From contig CM049316.1 of the NCBI GenBank assembly GCA_026874595.1, positions 48,610,695-48,674,694 on the forward strand: a stretch of 64,000 nt of DNA. Reading direction: 5' to 3'. Every line of letters starts with the position of its first letter. The first letter of the stretch is position 1. Both the position numbers and the translations under genes were made by a program. Source of the stretch: Sipunculus nudus (taxonomy: Eukaryota > Annelida > Sipuncula > Golfingiida > Sipunculidae). Positions 36,237 through 49,584 of the stretch are shown here, piece after piece. Below the pieces are notes generated by a model. The model did no database searches. It saw only the letters and a list, made by a program, of their open reading frames with translations, and was not told the DNA's origin.

Positions 36237-37028
36237 TTTCCCTGTAAGTACTTTTGATTTAATTTTCACAGAATATATACCTAAGGATTCAATATGTAAA
36301 TATCTCGAATTTGAAAATAAAATCTAGAAATTAGGCTAGTTATTGAATATTTTTAGAGGCTTTTATTGTATTCACTCAATTTCACTGGCACACTGAGTGA
36401 AACTCAAACAAGCTCACTTCTGGTCACTGGAGGTCAGCTGTGCCAGGGTACTTGATTTATCATGGGCCACTGGGGGAGATCCCCTGCTGTGGTAGGTGTA
36501 CATGCAGTTATTCTCATATTCACCCACCAAGTGTTAAGCAGTAATTGTTATTGTTTGAACTGTATTGCCTTAATTGAAATACTGTTTCCACTCCAATATA
36601 CAAAACTTTTCTTGAAAAAGTGATTCAAAGAGTAATCAAGAAGATGCCATGTGGTACCATGTAGCATTTTTAAAAAAAAAAATTGATTTCCTTTTAAATA
36701 ATTTTAGGGAATCAAAATATAATTAAACCAATCAGTATGCATAATTTGATAATATAAAAGCTAAGTTATGGATATATAGTGGAGCAATTTAAAATGGTGA
36801 ATTCTAAATCAAGTGTTGTTTTCAGATATTTGTTGTTTTGCAAATTTATAAAATTTTTGTCTTGAAAATATAAATATACCTTTGGCTGTGTGCATTATGT
36901 GATGTTATCTGATGAAATTATTAAAAAATGTTGATGCAGTTTAGAAGTATGAATCAACTTATATATACAGTTATATATTTTAAAACAAATGTACAAAATG
37001 TATAAACTTGGTAAACAATGTTAATTGT

Positions 37029-38641
37029 ATCCCCAGACAAAGTCGGGTACTATGGTTTCATGACGGTCCCGCCGCTGCCACAGAAAAGTCTTGTGAGCGA
37101 GATAACTAAAAAAATATTTCACATATTTTTATCAAACTTTACATGTGTATAGATATAGGTAAGAGGACAAAGCCTATTTAAAATGGGGTCATATCCTTTG
37201 CTAAAAGAGTGACCTTGACCTTGAATAGGTCCATTTTTAATGAAAATCACACAAATTCTTAAATATCTCAAGAAAGCTTTGTGGATTGGTCTGAAAACCA
37301 AGGTGATCGTAGACCTTGGATAGCTCTGTGATGTGCTGGAAACTGGTGGTGCCACCTATTATCCTTTCCTTGTTTTTACGCCTTTTAATACCCCCATAAT
37401 TGCCACTTGACAGTACTGTGAGCATTATAAGTAAAACACTAATGGACCGATTTCTATTATATTATGAACATGTAGAGAGATGGGTTATGGGATGAGGTGT
37501 ATTTAAATTTTGGTCATGACCTTTACCGTGAGTGTGGCTTTAACCTTGAATATTTCCATATTTGATGAAAATCACATACCTCTCCAGTGTTGATAGCCAT
37601 ATGGATTTCAAACGTGACTTATGTATGGCCCACCATTAAAGTCAGAACCATATAGGTTCTAGGAACATGAGGTCAAGGTCACAAGACATTGCATCTTTAA
37701 AGATATTGTGGATGCATTTTAAGCAAACTTTTTATCCCAGATCTTCCATCTTGATCATATAGCTCACCTGCCAATAGTGGATGATCCATATCAATTTCGG
37801 GATAACAAGGTCAAGGCCACAGGAGCCATCTGTCAAAAAATTAGTTTCTTGATTATAATTCTAGCTTTTATTGATGTATGGATTTTAAATTGACATATCT
37901 GTTCCATTGAAAAAACAAAACCCAAATTGATTTTGGGGTCACAAGGTCAAAGGTCAAGGTCACAGGACACATCTTTAAAAAGATTATGGATGCATTTTAA
38001 GCCCAACTTTTCATCTCATACCTTTCATCTTGCATATATAGTTCACCTAATAATAGAGGGAGACCCTTATTAATTTTCAGGTCACAAGGTCAAAGGTGAA
38101 GGTCACAGGAGCCATCTTTCAAAAATTTCATTTCCTGATGATAACTCCAGCTTGGATTGATATATGGGTTTCAAACTTGACTTATATAAGGCCCATCAAT
38201 AAAGCATGAATCCTATCGATTTTCCAGTCATGAGGTCAAAGGTCAAGTTCAGAAGACCCACATCTTTAAAGATTGAGGTTGCATTTTAGACAAAACTTTT
38301 CATTCCAGGCCTTCCCTCTTGCAAATATAGTTCACCTGTCAATGGTTGAAGATTCCTATCAATTTTGGGGTCACAAGGTCAAAGGTCTTTGTGACAGTAG
38401 CCATTTGTTCTCAAATCTATGGAAACAGTATTTTGGTCAACCCCATAATTTTATAGTACTGTTTCTTTTTCCTTCAAATTTGACACAACAATCTCCACCA
38501 AGCTGTGGGACAAGTTCAAACATTTGTGACCTTAGCCCTGTCATGTGTCAATGTGTACTTCAGAGGAAGGGTACCTATTTTAGAAGGGGGAATGCTTTAT
38601 TTGTCTGGGGATACTATGGCATATCCAATGCCAGAAATTTC
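37029..38641 (+). mobile_element. Family E repeat, copy 1
   Basis: It starts ATCCCCAGACAAAGTC and ends near GTCTGGGGATACTATGGC with the stem GGCAT-ATCCA-ATGCC and AGAAATTTC. The inverted CCCCAGAC/GTCTGGGG pair defines it. The middle consists of ~142-bp degenerate modules (about 37670-38410), each with AGGTCA-type half sites. A second copy is at 52271-54094. Confidence 0.6.
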
Positions 38642-38946
38642 TGGTTATTTTCCTGCATCAGCAGAATATGAAATTAAGTGATTGGCTCTGTTTGTCTATC
38701 TCTCCGTTTATTTTTAAATATTTAATTATTATGAAAAGACCTCTTTCTTATAAGCACTGTTTAATTGAATTTATTATCCTGTGTATATACATGTATATGT
38801 AACTCCCACCATTAACCATCCCCACCTTGCCATTGAGCCCTTGCACCTGTGGATTTGGTGATTAGTTTTATTGCAACTATTTTATCAGCATGTAAATGTG
38901 AAATAATTGTCCGCAAAGATTAGTCACCATGAGCCAGGACACTTTT

Positions 38947-39503
38947 AAGTGAACCTGTGAGCTTATTCGATGGTGCGGAGTTTGTCCGTCGTGCGCCGTG
39001 TGTCGTGCGTCATCTGTATGTTAACCCATACAGTCTTGAAAATGGTTGGAACTAGCTTCACCAAACTTTATGCAAAAAATCAGTCATCTGAAAAACTCTA
39101 TCGGATTTTGTTGGGGTTTTTTTTGGCTATCTGCATTTACTTAGATTGTATAGAGAAAAAGCTTAAGAACCTTTAAAAATCATCTTCTCCTAAACTGTCA
39201 AGCCAAATTGTCCAATATTTCTAAGAAATAATCCTGGAAACAACCTTTCTCAAGTTTTTTCAAATGGCTCCAGTTCGGTGAATTTTGGCCGAGTTACAGG
39301 AATTTGAATTTCGTCATCTGTCCAATAAAGCATACTAAAATAAAGATTACAATCTCAGAAACTGCTGGAGATATCATCACTAAATCTTATGCCAGTGTTG
39401 GTCACATGAGTCATATTAGTCAGGTGGCTAAACAGAATCATTGTTACACGTCTGATAAAAGCACCAAATTTGGTATGAAATATCTACAGGTCAATCCTGA
39501 TCA
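38947..39503 (+). mobile_element. Family C repeat
   Basis: Head AAGTGAACCTGTGAGCTTAT after TTTT, then GTCCGTCGTGCGCCGTGTGT and the 'catacagtcttgaaaatggttgg' module. It is truncated by the next family A head. Confidence 0.55.
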
Positions 39504-41040
39504 TTAGCTCAGCTGACTATAAGTCATCTGAGCTATAGTCGTGGTCCTTTGTCCGTCGTCTGTCCGGCCGTCCGTCCTTTAACAGGGCACGTTTTAAAAC
39601 CGTTGGACCTACGAATCCAAAATTCTGCATACCAATAGATGTCCCGAAAATCTCCTACCATACCGAAAATTGGGTCATTAGGATTTCGTTCCTTTGAGAT
39701 ATTAAGGAAAAGCCTGTTTTCCATAAAAAAGCCATTGTTACACTTCAAAGCTGCCTAATATCAAAACCACTGATCTGTTTTTGATCATATTTAGTCTTCA
39801 TATTTTTCCATACATTTTCTGTGCACATACCAAAAATTAGGTTAGTATTGGGAATTATTTTGAAGTTATGGGCCCAAATATAATGCAGTTTCTTAAAAAT
39901 CAGGAAATATATTTGCTCACTTAACATGAGAATTGCTGAAGCTGGAGACTTTTTTTCAGGAATATAATTTTATTTAATCAAGATTTAATTGTTTACCCAA
40001 AATTAGATCTTAATTTTGCAAATTTTTCAAGTTATTAGCATAAATAAAAAATCAATACCTTAAATTTTGTCCAACTTTGGCAATGGCACGTTTTTTCCCT
40101 GTAAGCACTGTTGATTTAATTTTCACAGCATATATACACAAGGATTTAATCTTTAAAAATCTGAAATTTCAAAGGAATTGTTTGAAAAGAGTAGATTTTA
40201 TTCAAGTTTTCATACACCATGTCAAGTGTTTTTTACATCTGGCCCACCTAGTAATACAGTCTTCACTTGCATTATGTAACCCACCCCAGGCAGCTTGCCT
40301 TGGCTTAGCTTGGCCACTACTAGCAGGCTTCCCCTCTGCTCTGCACTCCCCCCCCCCAGCTGGTGCATAAACTAGGTGAATGTTATAATTTTCTGTATTT
40401 TATTTTATTTTTGGCTATGTTACATTTTAGATTTTGTATTGTACCACCAGGGTTACAATGATTAAAGTGCACATTTAATTGTGTCCACAAAGTGATGTAT
40501 TGCTATGAAAGTGTGGATGTTCATCAGAATGCTCATTAAAGATTTTAATTTGTTTGACTTATAACTCATGGTTGTATCAGTTGTTACATGATACTGGCTA
40601 AATAATCAAAATTTATTTTGCTGATCCTTTATTTCAGTTCATAAAATTAAACATTCCCAACTCCAGTTTGCTCCTGGTATAATATATTGGGTGTTTTGAT
40701 CCTTGGATTAATTTTAACACATGTATTAGTTTCATAATTGAGAATACTTTTCTTTTTTCCTGATACCATTGAAAAAATATAAATATTTAAATTTTTCCTG
40801 TTAGTGCTGTGGATTTAATTTTCACAGCATGTACACATTAGCATTTCATCTGTTAAAATCTGAAATTTGAAACTAATTGATCAAAAACTGTAGATTTTAT
40901 TCAAGTTTCCAGGTACCAAGTCTTCATTGTTTACATCAGGTCAGTATAAATACAGTGTACTGGGCAGTTACATAACACCTTCAGGTCTGACCTACTGCCA
41001 CTGTGAGTGTCTGGGTCAGGCTGGGTCAGGCAGTAATTAC

Positions 41041-41051
41041 CAGAGAGCCTC

Positions 41052-41082
<31 letters not shown>

Positions 41083-41137
41083 GGCAGTCCAGCTCTCTCT
41101 CTCTCTCTCTCCTCTGCTTTTTCTCTTTCTCTCTCCA

Positions 41138-41210
<73 letters not shown>
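41041..41210. repeat. (CT)n microsatellite
   Basis: Interrupted CT/CTTT array with a pure run of about 70 bp from ~41143. The long Leu-Ser and Arg-Glu frames through it are artefacts. Confidence 0.97.
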
Positions 41211-41213
<3 letters not shown>

Positions 41214-41639
41214 TTATTGCCTCCCTTCCTCCCTCCATCCCATTCTGTTGACAGGTACTATAAGCTAGATACATTAGCTATAAATGTTGATGCAATTTAG
41301 AAATGTGAAACAACTGAAATATTCACAATCACATGTATGTTATACTGTAAATTTATAGTAACATTCGTAAACCTGGATAAAAATTATGTAATGAAAAAAA
41401 GGAATAAATGCAAATATTGTTAATTTTTTATTGGCCCAGTAGAATGGGGAAAAAAATGATTTGCTTTGTTTCTCCATCTTTCTGCCTGTTTTAAATATTT
41501 AATGTTCATGAATAAACTTTATTTTTTATAAGCACTGTTGAATTAAATTTCATATCCTGTATGTATATGCAAGGTTATGGCAACTGTATACATATCATAA
41601 AATTGATAAAAAAGGTTTACCAAATAAATTGGATCTCAT

Positions 41640-41830
41640 CAGACAAATGTGTAAACTGTTGAACTGTCAACAGCTTATCAAATATGAAACCAATGAAACG
41701 GCATGGTCAGATCTCAAATATTATTTGCAACATTTTCTTCAATCATATAAACCAACCATGGCCCAAATTACCTCTTCCTCTCAAACTTTATCTACATTTC
41801 ATCATATTTTTAATATTTTAACCTTCTAGG
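41640..41830 (+). pseudogene. AP-endonuclease relic in family A copy 5
   Basis: CKLLNCQQLIKYETNE, then AWSDLK with the middle part deleted, aligns with the relics at 4183-4306 and 50634-50775. It is far shorter than a functional domain. Confidence 0.55.
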
Positions 41831-42381
41831 TGGTTCAGTCCTGTTGACCATTAGTCCATAGGTACCTATGTACATGCCAGAAATTATGTCAATATTGTGT
41901 AAAATGTAATCGTGAGGGTCATCAAAATAATGTACCTTGTCAAGACCGATCTTGTCAAGATATCATGTCATACAGTCACAAATTCATAAATCCCCTCATC
42001 AACATAGTTAATCATAACCTTGTATCTGTCAAATTGAAATCTTGCAGTTTTCCATACACTATAGATCCTTCAACAAATAGCCTTATCATCATTATACCAC
42101 TGCTTAGTATACTGTCATTGCCTTCATATTTGCTCAAATAAATTGTTTTTTCGACCCCTCCCAAATAAATAAAAAATAAACCACTATATTTTACTCCATA
42201 TTAATCCATCAGTCAGATTATTTCATATATCATTTACTCACATATTACATTATATTCCTTTATAAAAGCCCAACATGACCATGATATTCATAAGCTTTTT
42301 CTACTCAATATAGTACAACAATGGTGATACATTTATAGTCCAATCATGATCAGCTGAGCGCCGTGACCCATGGGTCCCTTG

Positions 42382-43679
42382 TTTTTGAGGGGGTGCCCAC
42401 CCGAACTCGGTTTCTGGTACTTTCAGCAGGCTAAAGTCGAAAATAACAGAATTTATGTAAAATTTCGTAAGTTTACAACAATAAACAGAATGTTGTAAAC
42501 TCAGTTGACTCTAAAACTCATTTTAAATTAATAAATATACATGAAAAGAACACCATTATGAAATATCATGAACAGTTATCGTAGAAATTGTGACGTAAAT
42601 CATGTTAAAGTATATTTGTAGGTCACAATGGGGTCAAAAGGACATGTTATACATTCATGTGAAACTATATCCTGTGAGTGTGTTTTAATGCCTTCTTGCT
42701 CTGCAGTGAAAATATTGGAGAAGTTGAGAAATATATCATTTCAATAGAAGTTAAAGCATTATGGTTAGGATTATAAAGATTAAACACCCATATAATAAAA
42801 TATATAGGGCATACTAGTATATATATACACTTTTCCACTTAAATTATCTCTTTCAAAAGCTATATCTGAAGTCATATTGACGAAGAACCCACGTGATTGA
42901 AAGAGTTTATTGAATTGTCAACACCTATGATCATTAATTTTTAGGGTACAAAAACATCTTGATTATAAAATATGGTAAATTGATAATGAAATGTATCATG
43001 AAGACTATTTGTTTACACTTATCCAAAATAATATTTATCTGGAGGGAAAAGGACTACAAGCAAACCCATGGACTTATTGGGTATATAATAAGCAAATGGG
43101 CAGTTCTTGAACATCAGTTGGGTATAAGATAGGTTTGGAAAAATAACATTTTTCAAGAAATTTATAAATTGCTGTAATTTAGATCAATTTTCAATACAAG
43201 GGAGCTTCCAGTGGCTATTATTCATATGTTGTTGTATTTTTATGAGTTGAGAGTGGATTAGGTTTTTAACATATATTTAATAAATACTTACAATGGGATA
43301 ATTTTATATAAATAACTAATTTCTAATTTATTATGAAATTATTTTTCTGATATTTCAGTTTGCCAGGAAAAGACTAAATCAAAGAATTTGGTATTTATTT
43401 ACATAAAAAACCAAGTACATATTAAATGTTTTTGCGCCAAAGAAAATAGCTTGCTACTTTTACAATATTGTTTTTAATTATTTATGTAGGTAAAATGAAT
43501 ATGCTAATGATGTATTATGGTAATGAAACTGCCATGTTAGTGTGAGTTTAAAGTTTTGTAGGTAAAACATAATATTTTCAAATGTCCAAATAGTCAGCTT
43601 ACTTAACGGAATAATCGTTACATATCAAACAAAAACAGCATATTTTGTTAGAATTGTCTTCAGGTCAGTCCTTCATGCA
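42382..43679. other. Unassigned AT-rich intron sequence
   Basis: No coding, splice-bounded or repeat feature could be supported across 1.3 kb. Confidence 0.4.
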
Positions 43680-44095
43680 GTAGCCGTAACAAACATGACT
43701 CAGTTAGGGCCCCCTACTGAGTTGTGACACAAGCCAAATTTAGAACTGCCCTGCAAGTCCACGCCACGCTTTATAACCGTATCTCCGCACACAGTCGGCA
43801 GGCAGACCGCAGGCAGAAATCTCCCATACATGCAGAACAATATACGAATATATTGGGTTATAACGGAATATTTCACACACATGGTAGGTGTCGTTGGAGA
43901 GATAAGAAACTTATTAATAGGTCTATGGGTTTATTTGAAGTGACACGGTACTTGTAAGCAATGAGGCGTTGTCAAAAATGACAAAAATATTTGCATCCTC
44001 ATGGGGCCTTATAAGGCGATCCTCAGAATTAGATGTCCAGGCACTCTGGCAAGCCAGTAATCTGGCCATAATGTCAGAGGGCCGATCTGGCGCTA
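43680..44095 (+). mobile_element. MITE F, copy 1 (~416 bp)
   Basis: It starts TAGCCGTAACAAAC and ends GATCTGGCGCTA. TTCATGCAG occurs immediately on both sides, an apparent 8-9-bp target duplication, as in hAT or Mutator-type elements. An inverted copy is at 55030-55448 and a third degraded piece at about 58133-58275. It has no coding capacity. Confidence 0.75.
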
Positions 44096-45570
44096 TTCAT
44101 GCAGGTGCCAACTCATCAGGCTAGAGTCCACAAAAGCAGGATAACAAAACGTTATCAGACCTTTACAACAATGAAGGGAACGCGGTAAAGACGGTTGAGT
44201 CTGTATTTCATTTTCATTTAATCAATATACATATTAAGAACACCTTAATATTTCAAACATATGTTGCAGTAAAAATGACCAAAACCTATTTAAAGGTTAA
44301 ATGTAGCCAGCTTCAGGTCAGAAGGTCACATCATCCGTTTATCCTTAAATTGGTCCCACGTTTTAATGTTAAAAGATTGGAGCTTAGCTTTTAAGAAATA
44401 TATATATGTACTATCGTCGCATCAGACATCTATAAAAACTCTTAAAACAGTCGTGATCTGAGGCATACTTTAAGGATAAAGGCAGTTGATTCCATAGATA
44501 ATGACCTGCAAAGCTAAAACTAGATTTAAAACTTCATGCCTGGGCTTGGGTAAAAAACATGAATCATGTATCTAGATATTTATTTTTACATTCCCCCCAC
44601 CCCCCCCCACCCCCCCCCCCCCAAAAAAAAAGGAAAACAGGTCTGAAGTTAAAGGGTAATGGGATGGAGGAATAAGAAAAGAATAAGAAATGTAGGCTAA
44701 TATTCTACAGGACATGGTCTCTAGATGAAATAATGAATAACTAAGTAACACCATATTTATTAAGCCACTGTAGAAAACCACTATATTAACAAGACAGTCT
44801 GCTACATAACAAAAAAATCTGCAATTTAATCTTGGAAATTTTGAACGCATATTATCCAGCTCATAAAGAACATGACAGGATAGATGTAGACTGATAACGT
44901 TAATATTTTGCTATGGCATTTAAGCATATAGCATGACTATATGCAAAGTCTGGATCCCAAATTAACGTCTACAATGACCGCAAAGATAGTTATGACCGCC
45001 ATTTTGAGATATGTCATGAACAAGTGACTGTGGGTGTTATGTTGGCTTCTTGTGCACATTAAAAAAATTAACATATTAGACTGGAACATATTTTTCTTTG
45101 TCTTTAATTTGGTATATAATTTGCAATATAATATCCAAATAAAGCAGATCTTAAGTGATTTTTTTTTCCCCCTGACCCTTCATATTTGTTCGCTAAATTT
45201 TGTTATTTCGGTGAGCAAGGGCAAGTAGGTCTCAGGCGCCTAAACGAAACTAGTATGTACTTCACCTCGAGACCGCCTCTATAATCAACCCCCTGGATGT
45301 ACTCTATCCACCTCCTGAGTTTGGTGCTTTTATCTGATCTGTAATGATAAAGTCCAAATTTGACACTAAGCCACCGGAATAAAAGCAAATTATTATTGTA
45401 CACCCCTTTGCAAATGTAACTACCCAATTTGTTTTCCAGAACAACTATTAAATCATATTGTAAATTTTTTGCTTTAAAAAAATGACCGGTTTATTTGATA
45501 AAGTAGTCTGAAGGATTATATATTTTTATGTAATATTTCATTTTGTAGTGAATTTTGAAACAGGTGATGA
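44096..45570. other. Unassigned intron sequence with a poly-C tract
   Basis: A C-rich run (44593-44622) precedes A8. A minus-strand 74-codon frame at 45203-45427 reads like a mobile-element module. Nothing is recognised with confidence. Confidence 0.35.
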
Positions 45571-45572
45571 AA

Positions 45573-45671
45573 GTGGTAATTTATCAACATATTATCAGGA
45601 ATGTGCTCCCGCTCATGTAACATGGTAATTTATCAACATATTATCAGGAATGTGCTCCCGCTCATGTAACA
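45573..45671 (+). repeat. 49-bp direct duplication
   Basis: 'tggtaatttatcaacatatt...gctcatgtaaca' occurs twice in tandem with no differences seen. Confidence 0.9.
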
Positions 45672-45739
45672 TGGTGATTTCAATAGTTTATAAAATAATT
45701 CTAAAATGTTACTTGAAAGAAACCTTGAAAAAGCAGGAA

Positions 45740-46387
45740 TTGTATGATGAGGCACAGGTTCCACTTGTCATAGTCACTGATATTGTATGATGAGGCACAG
45801 GTTCCACTTGTCATAGTCACTGATATTGTATGATGAGGCACAGGTTCCACTTGTCATAGTCACTGATATTGTATGATGAGGCACAGGTTCCACTTGTCAT
45901 AGTCACTGATATTGTATGATGAGGCACAGGTTCCACTTGTCATAGTCACTGATATTGTATGATGAGGCACAGGTTCCACTCGTCATAGTCACTGATATTG
46001 TATGATGAGGCACAGGTTCTTCTCGTCATAGTCACTGATATTGTATGATGAGGCACAGGTTCCACTTGTCATAGTCACTGATATTGTATGATGAGGCACA
46101 GGTTCCACTTGTCATAGTCACTGATATTGTATGATGAGGCACAGGTTCCACTTGTCATAGTCACTGATATTGTATGATGAGGCACAGGTTCCACTTGTCA
46201 TAGTCACTGATATTGTATGATGAGGCACAGGTTCCACTTGTCATAGTCACTGATATTGTATGATGAGGCATAGGTTCCACTTGTCATAGTCACTGATATT
46301 GTATGATGAGGCACAGGTTCCACTTGTCATAGTCACTGATATTGTATGATGAGGCACAGGTTCCACTTGTCATAGTCACTGATATTG
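45740..46387 (+). repeat. 43-bp minisatellite, ~15 copies
   Basis: Unit 'tgatattgtatgatgaggca' + 'caggttccacttgtcatagtcac', period 43 (tattgtatga at 45781 and 45824). Copies are nearly identical, with a few changes at 45980-46025, so the array is recently homogenised. It ends about 300 bp before the CENP-L exon at 46695. Confidence 0.96.
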
Positions 46388-46694
46388 GTTGGACTGTTGC
46401 AAGAAAACCTGATCATCATATTGAATTTGACTTACTGAAATAAAATAAAATAAATGGACGGTATGAACAACAACACTCATGGTAAAAAACATTGTACAGG
46501 CAGATTATATAAAAAAATGTTTCCAGATGTATAACTTGGGCATTTTATGCTAAAATAGCTCAGATCAATCAAAGTTACATTATTATTCCTTGTACTTTTC
46601 TTGACATGGTTTCATGTTCACTCAGTCTTATTCATTGCCATGGTCACTGGTGGTGACTGTTGTTTGAATGAGGGTTGTTGTTTGTTAATTTCAG
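46388..46694. other. Intron sequence before CENP-L exon
   Basis: Non-repetitive. It ends with acceptor GTTAATTTCAG. Confidence 0.5.
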
Positions 46695-46757
46695 GCTATG
46701 CCCTTGATCAGGGTTGGGACGCCAGTAGCAATGGCAGGCATAGACGGTAAAATTAAG
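46695..46757 (+). CDS. CENPL: CENP-L exon (RVGTPVAMAGIDGKIK segment)
   Basis: 63 nt, exactly 21 codons, phase 0 at both ends: AMPLIRVGTPVAMAGIDGKI plus K. The acceptor is TTAATTTCAG and the donor AAG|GTAAGT, both strong. The other two frames contain stops. It corresponds to 'LVRVSTSVA...TDGKIKI' near the C-terminus of vertebrate CENP-L, the most recognisable match in the gene. A small symmetrical exon like this could be skipped without changing frame. Confidence 0.85.
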
Positions 46758-47103
46758 GTAAGTACCAGGTTCATTACTTGTTAGTGTGTTACACGTCAGA
46801 TTTGTAACTCACCTGATGGGAGTCACCATGGTGCAGTCTCTGTCTCTTACCGGTACTTAACTTTTGTTGTTCAGGACTTGTGCAGTCACAATTTGCATAC
46901 TTAGAACATTACATTATAACACATCATAACACACTTCATCAGTGAAACTGATGCTTCAGATAAGATCTCTCAGATTAGTGGTGACACCTACAATCAGTAT
47001 GACTCCTTTCCCTTGGAGGAGACATATTGTTTGGTCTGTTGTCATACTGAGGAGTCATGTGTCATTTTTTGTGAACATGATAACTTTTGAACCACACATT
47101 TTT
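46758..47103. other. Start of the last CENP-L intron
   Basis: Includes an open but unconvincing frame (about 46920-47090) that resembles a repeat module ('gaggagacatattgtttgg'). Confidence 0.4.
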
Positions 47104-47637
47104 AGCTCAGCTGACTATAAGTAATCAGGAGCTATAGTCGTGGTCCATTGTCCGTGGTCCGTCTGTCTGTCCGTCCGTCTGTCTGTAGATGTGGCACGTT
47201 TTGAAACCTTTAGACCTAGGAATCAAAAATTCAGCATAATGTTAGATGTCCCCAAGATCTCCTACCAAGCCGAAAACTGGGTCTTTGTGACTTCGTTCCT
47301 TTGAGAAATTAAGGAAAAACCTCAATTTTTTATTAAAATCCTATTTTCACACTTCAGGACTGCCTAATATCAAAACCACTCATCTGTTTTTCCTCATATT
47401 TACCATAAATATTCCTCTATATATAGTTCCTATGAACATGCAAGAAATTAAGTCTGTAAAGTATAAATTCTTTAAGTTATGGGCCCAAACATAATGGACT
47501 TTGTAAAAAATCAGGAAAAATAATAACTCACTTAACATGAAAAATTTTGAAACTAGAGTATTTTCTCAAGTATATAACTATGTTTAATATAGATTCAATT
47601 GTTTACCGAAAATTAGATCTGAATTTTGTAAATTTTT

Positions 47638-49584
47638 AGCTCAGCTGACTATAAGTCATCTGAGCTATAGTCGTGGTCCATTGTCCGTCGTCCGTCCGTC
47701 TGTCCGTCCGTCCGTCCGTCGATGTGGCACGTTTTGAAACCGTAAGACCTAGGAATCCAAAATTCGGCATAATGTTAGATGTCCCCAAGATCTCCTACCA
47801 CGCCGAAAACTGGGTCTTTTCGACTTCGTTCCTTTGAGAAATTAAGGAAAAACCTCAATTTTTTATTAAAAACCTATTTTCACACTTCAGGACTGCCTAA
47901 TATCAAAACCACTCATCTGTTTTTCCTCATATTTACCATAAATATTCCTCTATATAGTTCCTATGTACATTCAAGAAATTATGTCTGTAAAGTATAAATT
48001 CTTTAAGTTATGGGCCCAAACATAATGGACTTTGTAAAAAATCAGGAAAGATATTTGATCACTTAACACAAAACATGTTAAAGCTATGGACCTTTTTTCC
48101 AGTAATATAACTTTAATTAATCAAAATTAAATTGTATACCCAAAATTAGATGAAAATCTTTTAAATTTTTTAAAATATTAATAAAAATAAAAAATTGGTA
48201 CCTTAAATTTTGCCCAACTTTGACCATGGCACGTTTGTTTCCTGTGAGCACTGTTGATATAATTTTCATATCATGCACACATAAGGATTTCAGCTTTTAA
48301 GTTTAGAAAGCTGAAAGAAATTGGCCAAAAATTGTAGCTTTTATAAATGTTTTTATGAGACCCTGTCAGACTTTGGCTCCCTCCAGCCCCTCTTGAGTCA
48401 CCTGTATGTTGACCTTGTTGAACTTTCAGCAAATTATGCATGCTTGAGGCGAGGCATACAGGGGAATCCAGGCAGCTTATGGCCAGCCACAGTTGATCCA
48501 GGTGTCCAACCCAACTCATCTAGTAGTTTTAACCAACTACATAACAATAAACAATAAATTAATAAACTTTTATTGGTTTTTAATAAAAACATAAAGAAAA
48601 ATAGAAAAGGAATTTGTTAGTTTATAATAACAGGAAATTACCTTGCAGTTACTGATGATATAAGAATCTTGTATCGATGGATAGAATGTCACGTATTCCA
48701 AATAACACCATGCAGTCACCTATGGTATTTTTCAGTTCAATTTTAATGATAAAGAAGTAAATCATATCATTCATTACTAATCAATAGGGATCATATGATG
48801 GAAATTAATGATAGACAAAGATGCAGTTGATAATATTAATCTAGATTCCTACTGTGTCTAGTGTGTACATTGATGTGAAATTAGTCCAAAATGAATTTAT
48901 TACAGTTATTTTTTAATATAAATAAAAGCCATAAAACCAGGTACTTTTGATCATTATTTAAATGTGTGAATTTTGTATATTCTGGATTCTCAACATCATT
49001 GTTTGGTGAAAACTGAATAAATACCAGTCATGGTGCGAATACTTTGTAATTGTATTTAAATACGAATATGATTATGTACTCCATTATAAAGTTTCTTGCA
49101 TAAAGAATGGGAATTCAGGTAAAAATGAAAGTATATGAATACCAGTGCAAATACTTTCAAAATGTATTCATGAATGCATTCATGAATATATTCTTTAATA
49201 TTATTTTAATAATCATTTCAGTTATATTTCATTTAAAAAAATCATATGATTCTCTTATTATTTAAAAAAAAAATAATATTTGGGAAAATATTTGTAATTT
49301 TTTTTAATTAATAGTTAAACCCTTATATTATATATTCTGCTTATAAGTTATATGGCCAAGTCAAAATCTGTGTGACAATAGCACTCCATTTGTTAATAAA
49401 ATAAATGAAATCAATCCTCTTCCCTGTCTCCAAAGGTACTATTAAAATCAAACATAAGCTAAACAACAACAACTCATAATACAGCTTATATTTATTACCA
49501 CACAAAACCAGCATGTGCCTCATTTCTAAATAATATTTTTTTATCATATATAACAGCTGAGCGTCGTGACCCATAGGTCCCTTG
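47638..49584 (+). mobile_element. Family A repeat, copy 7 (inner)
   Basis: It starts AGCTCAGCTGAC after TTTTT and ends CCCTTG before TTT, inside copy 6. Its body matches copy 3 (13422-19158) closely and shows the LTR element's empty site near 49436-49446. Because host sequence is continuous on both sides, the element ends are known to within a few T. Confidence 0.85.

Larger units (their letters stand above)
34338..38946 (+). mobile_element. Family A repeat, copy 4, split by family B and family E elements
   Basis: A damaged head (AGCTCCGCTTACTGTAAGTCAT) is joined to interior sequence that normally lies several hundred bases inside, implying an internal deletion. The body is interrupted at 35079-36236 (family B) and 37029-38641 (family E). 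Flanking phrases continue across both gaps, for example 'ggcacttttt' | 'ccctgtaagtac'. No A-type tail was found before the next family C head. Confidence 0.6.
39506..42381 (+). mobile_element. Family A repeat, copy 5
   Basis: Head hairpin AGCTCAG...CTGAGCT (39506-39534), GTCCGTCGTCTGTCC tract, interior close to copy 1 (1080-4747), poly-C at 40349-40357, endonuclease relic (41640-41830) and tail CAGCTGAGCGCCGTGACC plus CCCTTG at 42381. A (CT)n tract lies at 41041-41210. Confidence 0.7.

Noticed and set aside
40927-41274. ORFs rich in Leu-Ser or Arg-Glu
   Set aside because: They are translations of the (CT)n tract.
46920-47090. Extra coding exon (frame with ETDASDKISQISGD)
   Set aside because: No good splice sites. 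The sequence resembles a repeat module, and CENP-L continuity does not need it.
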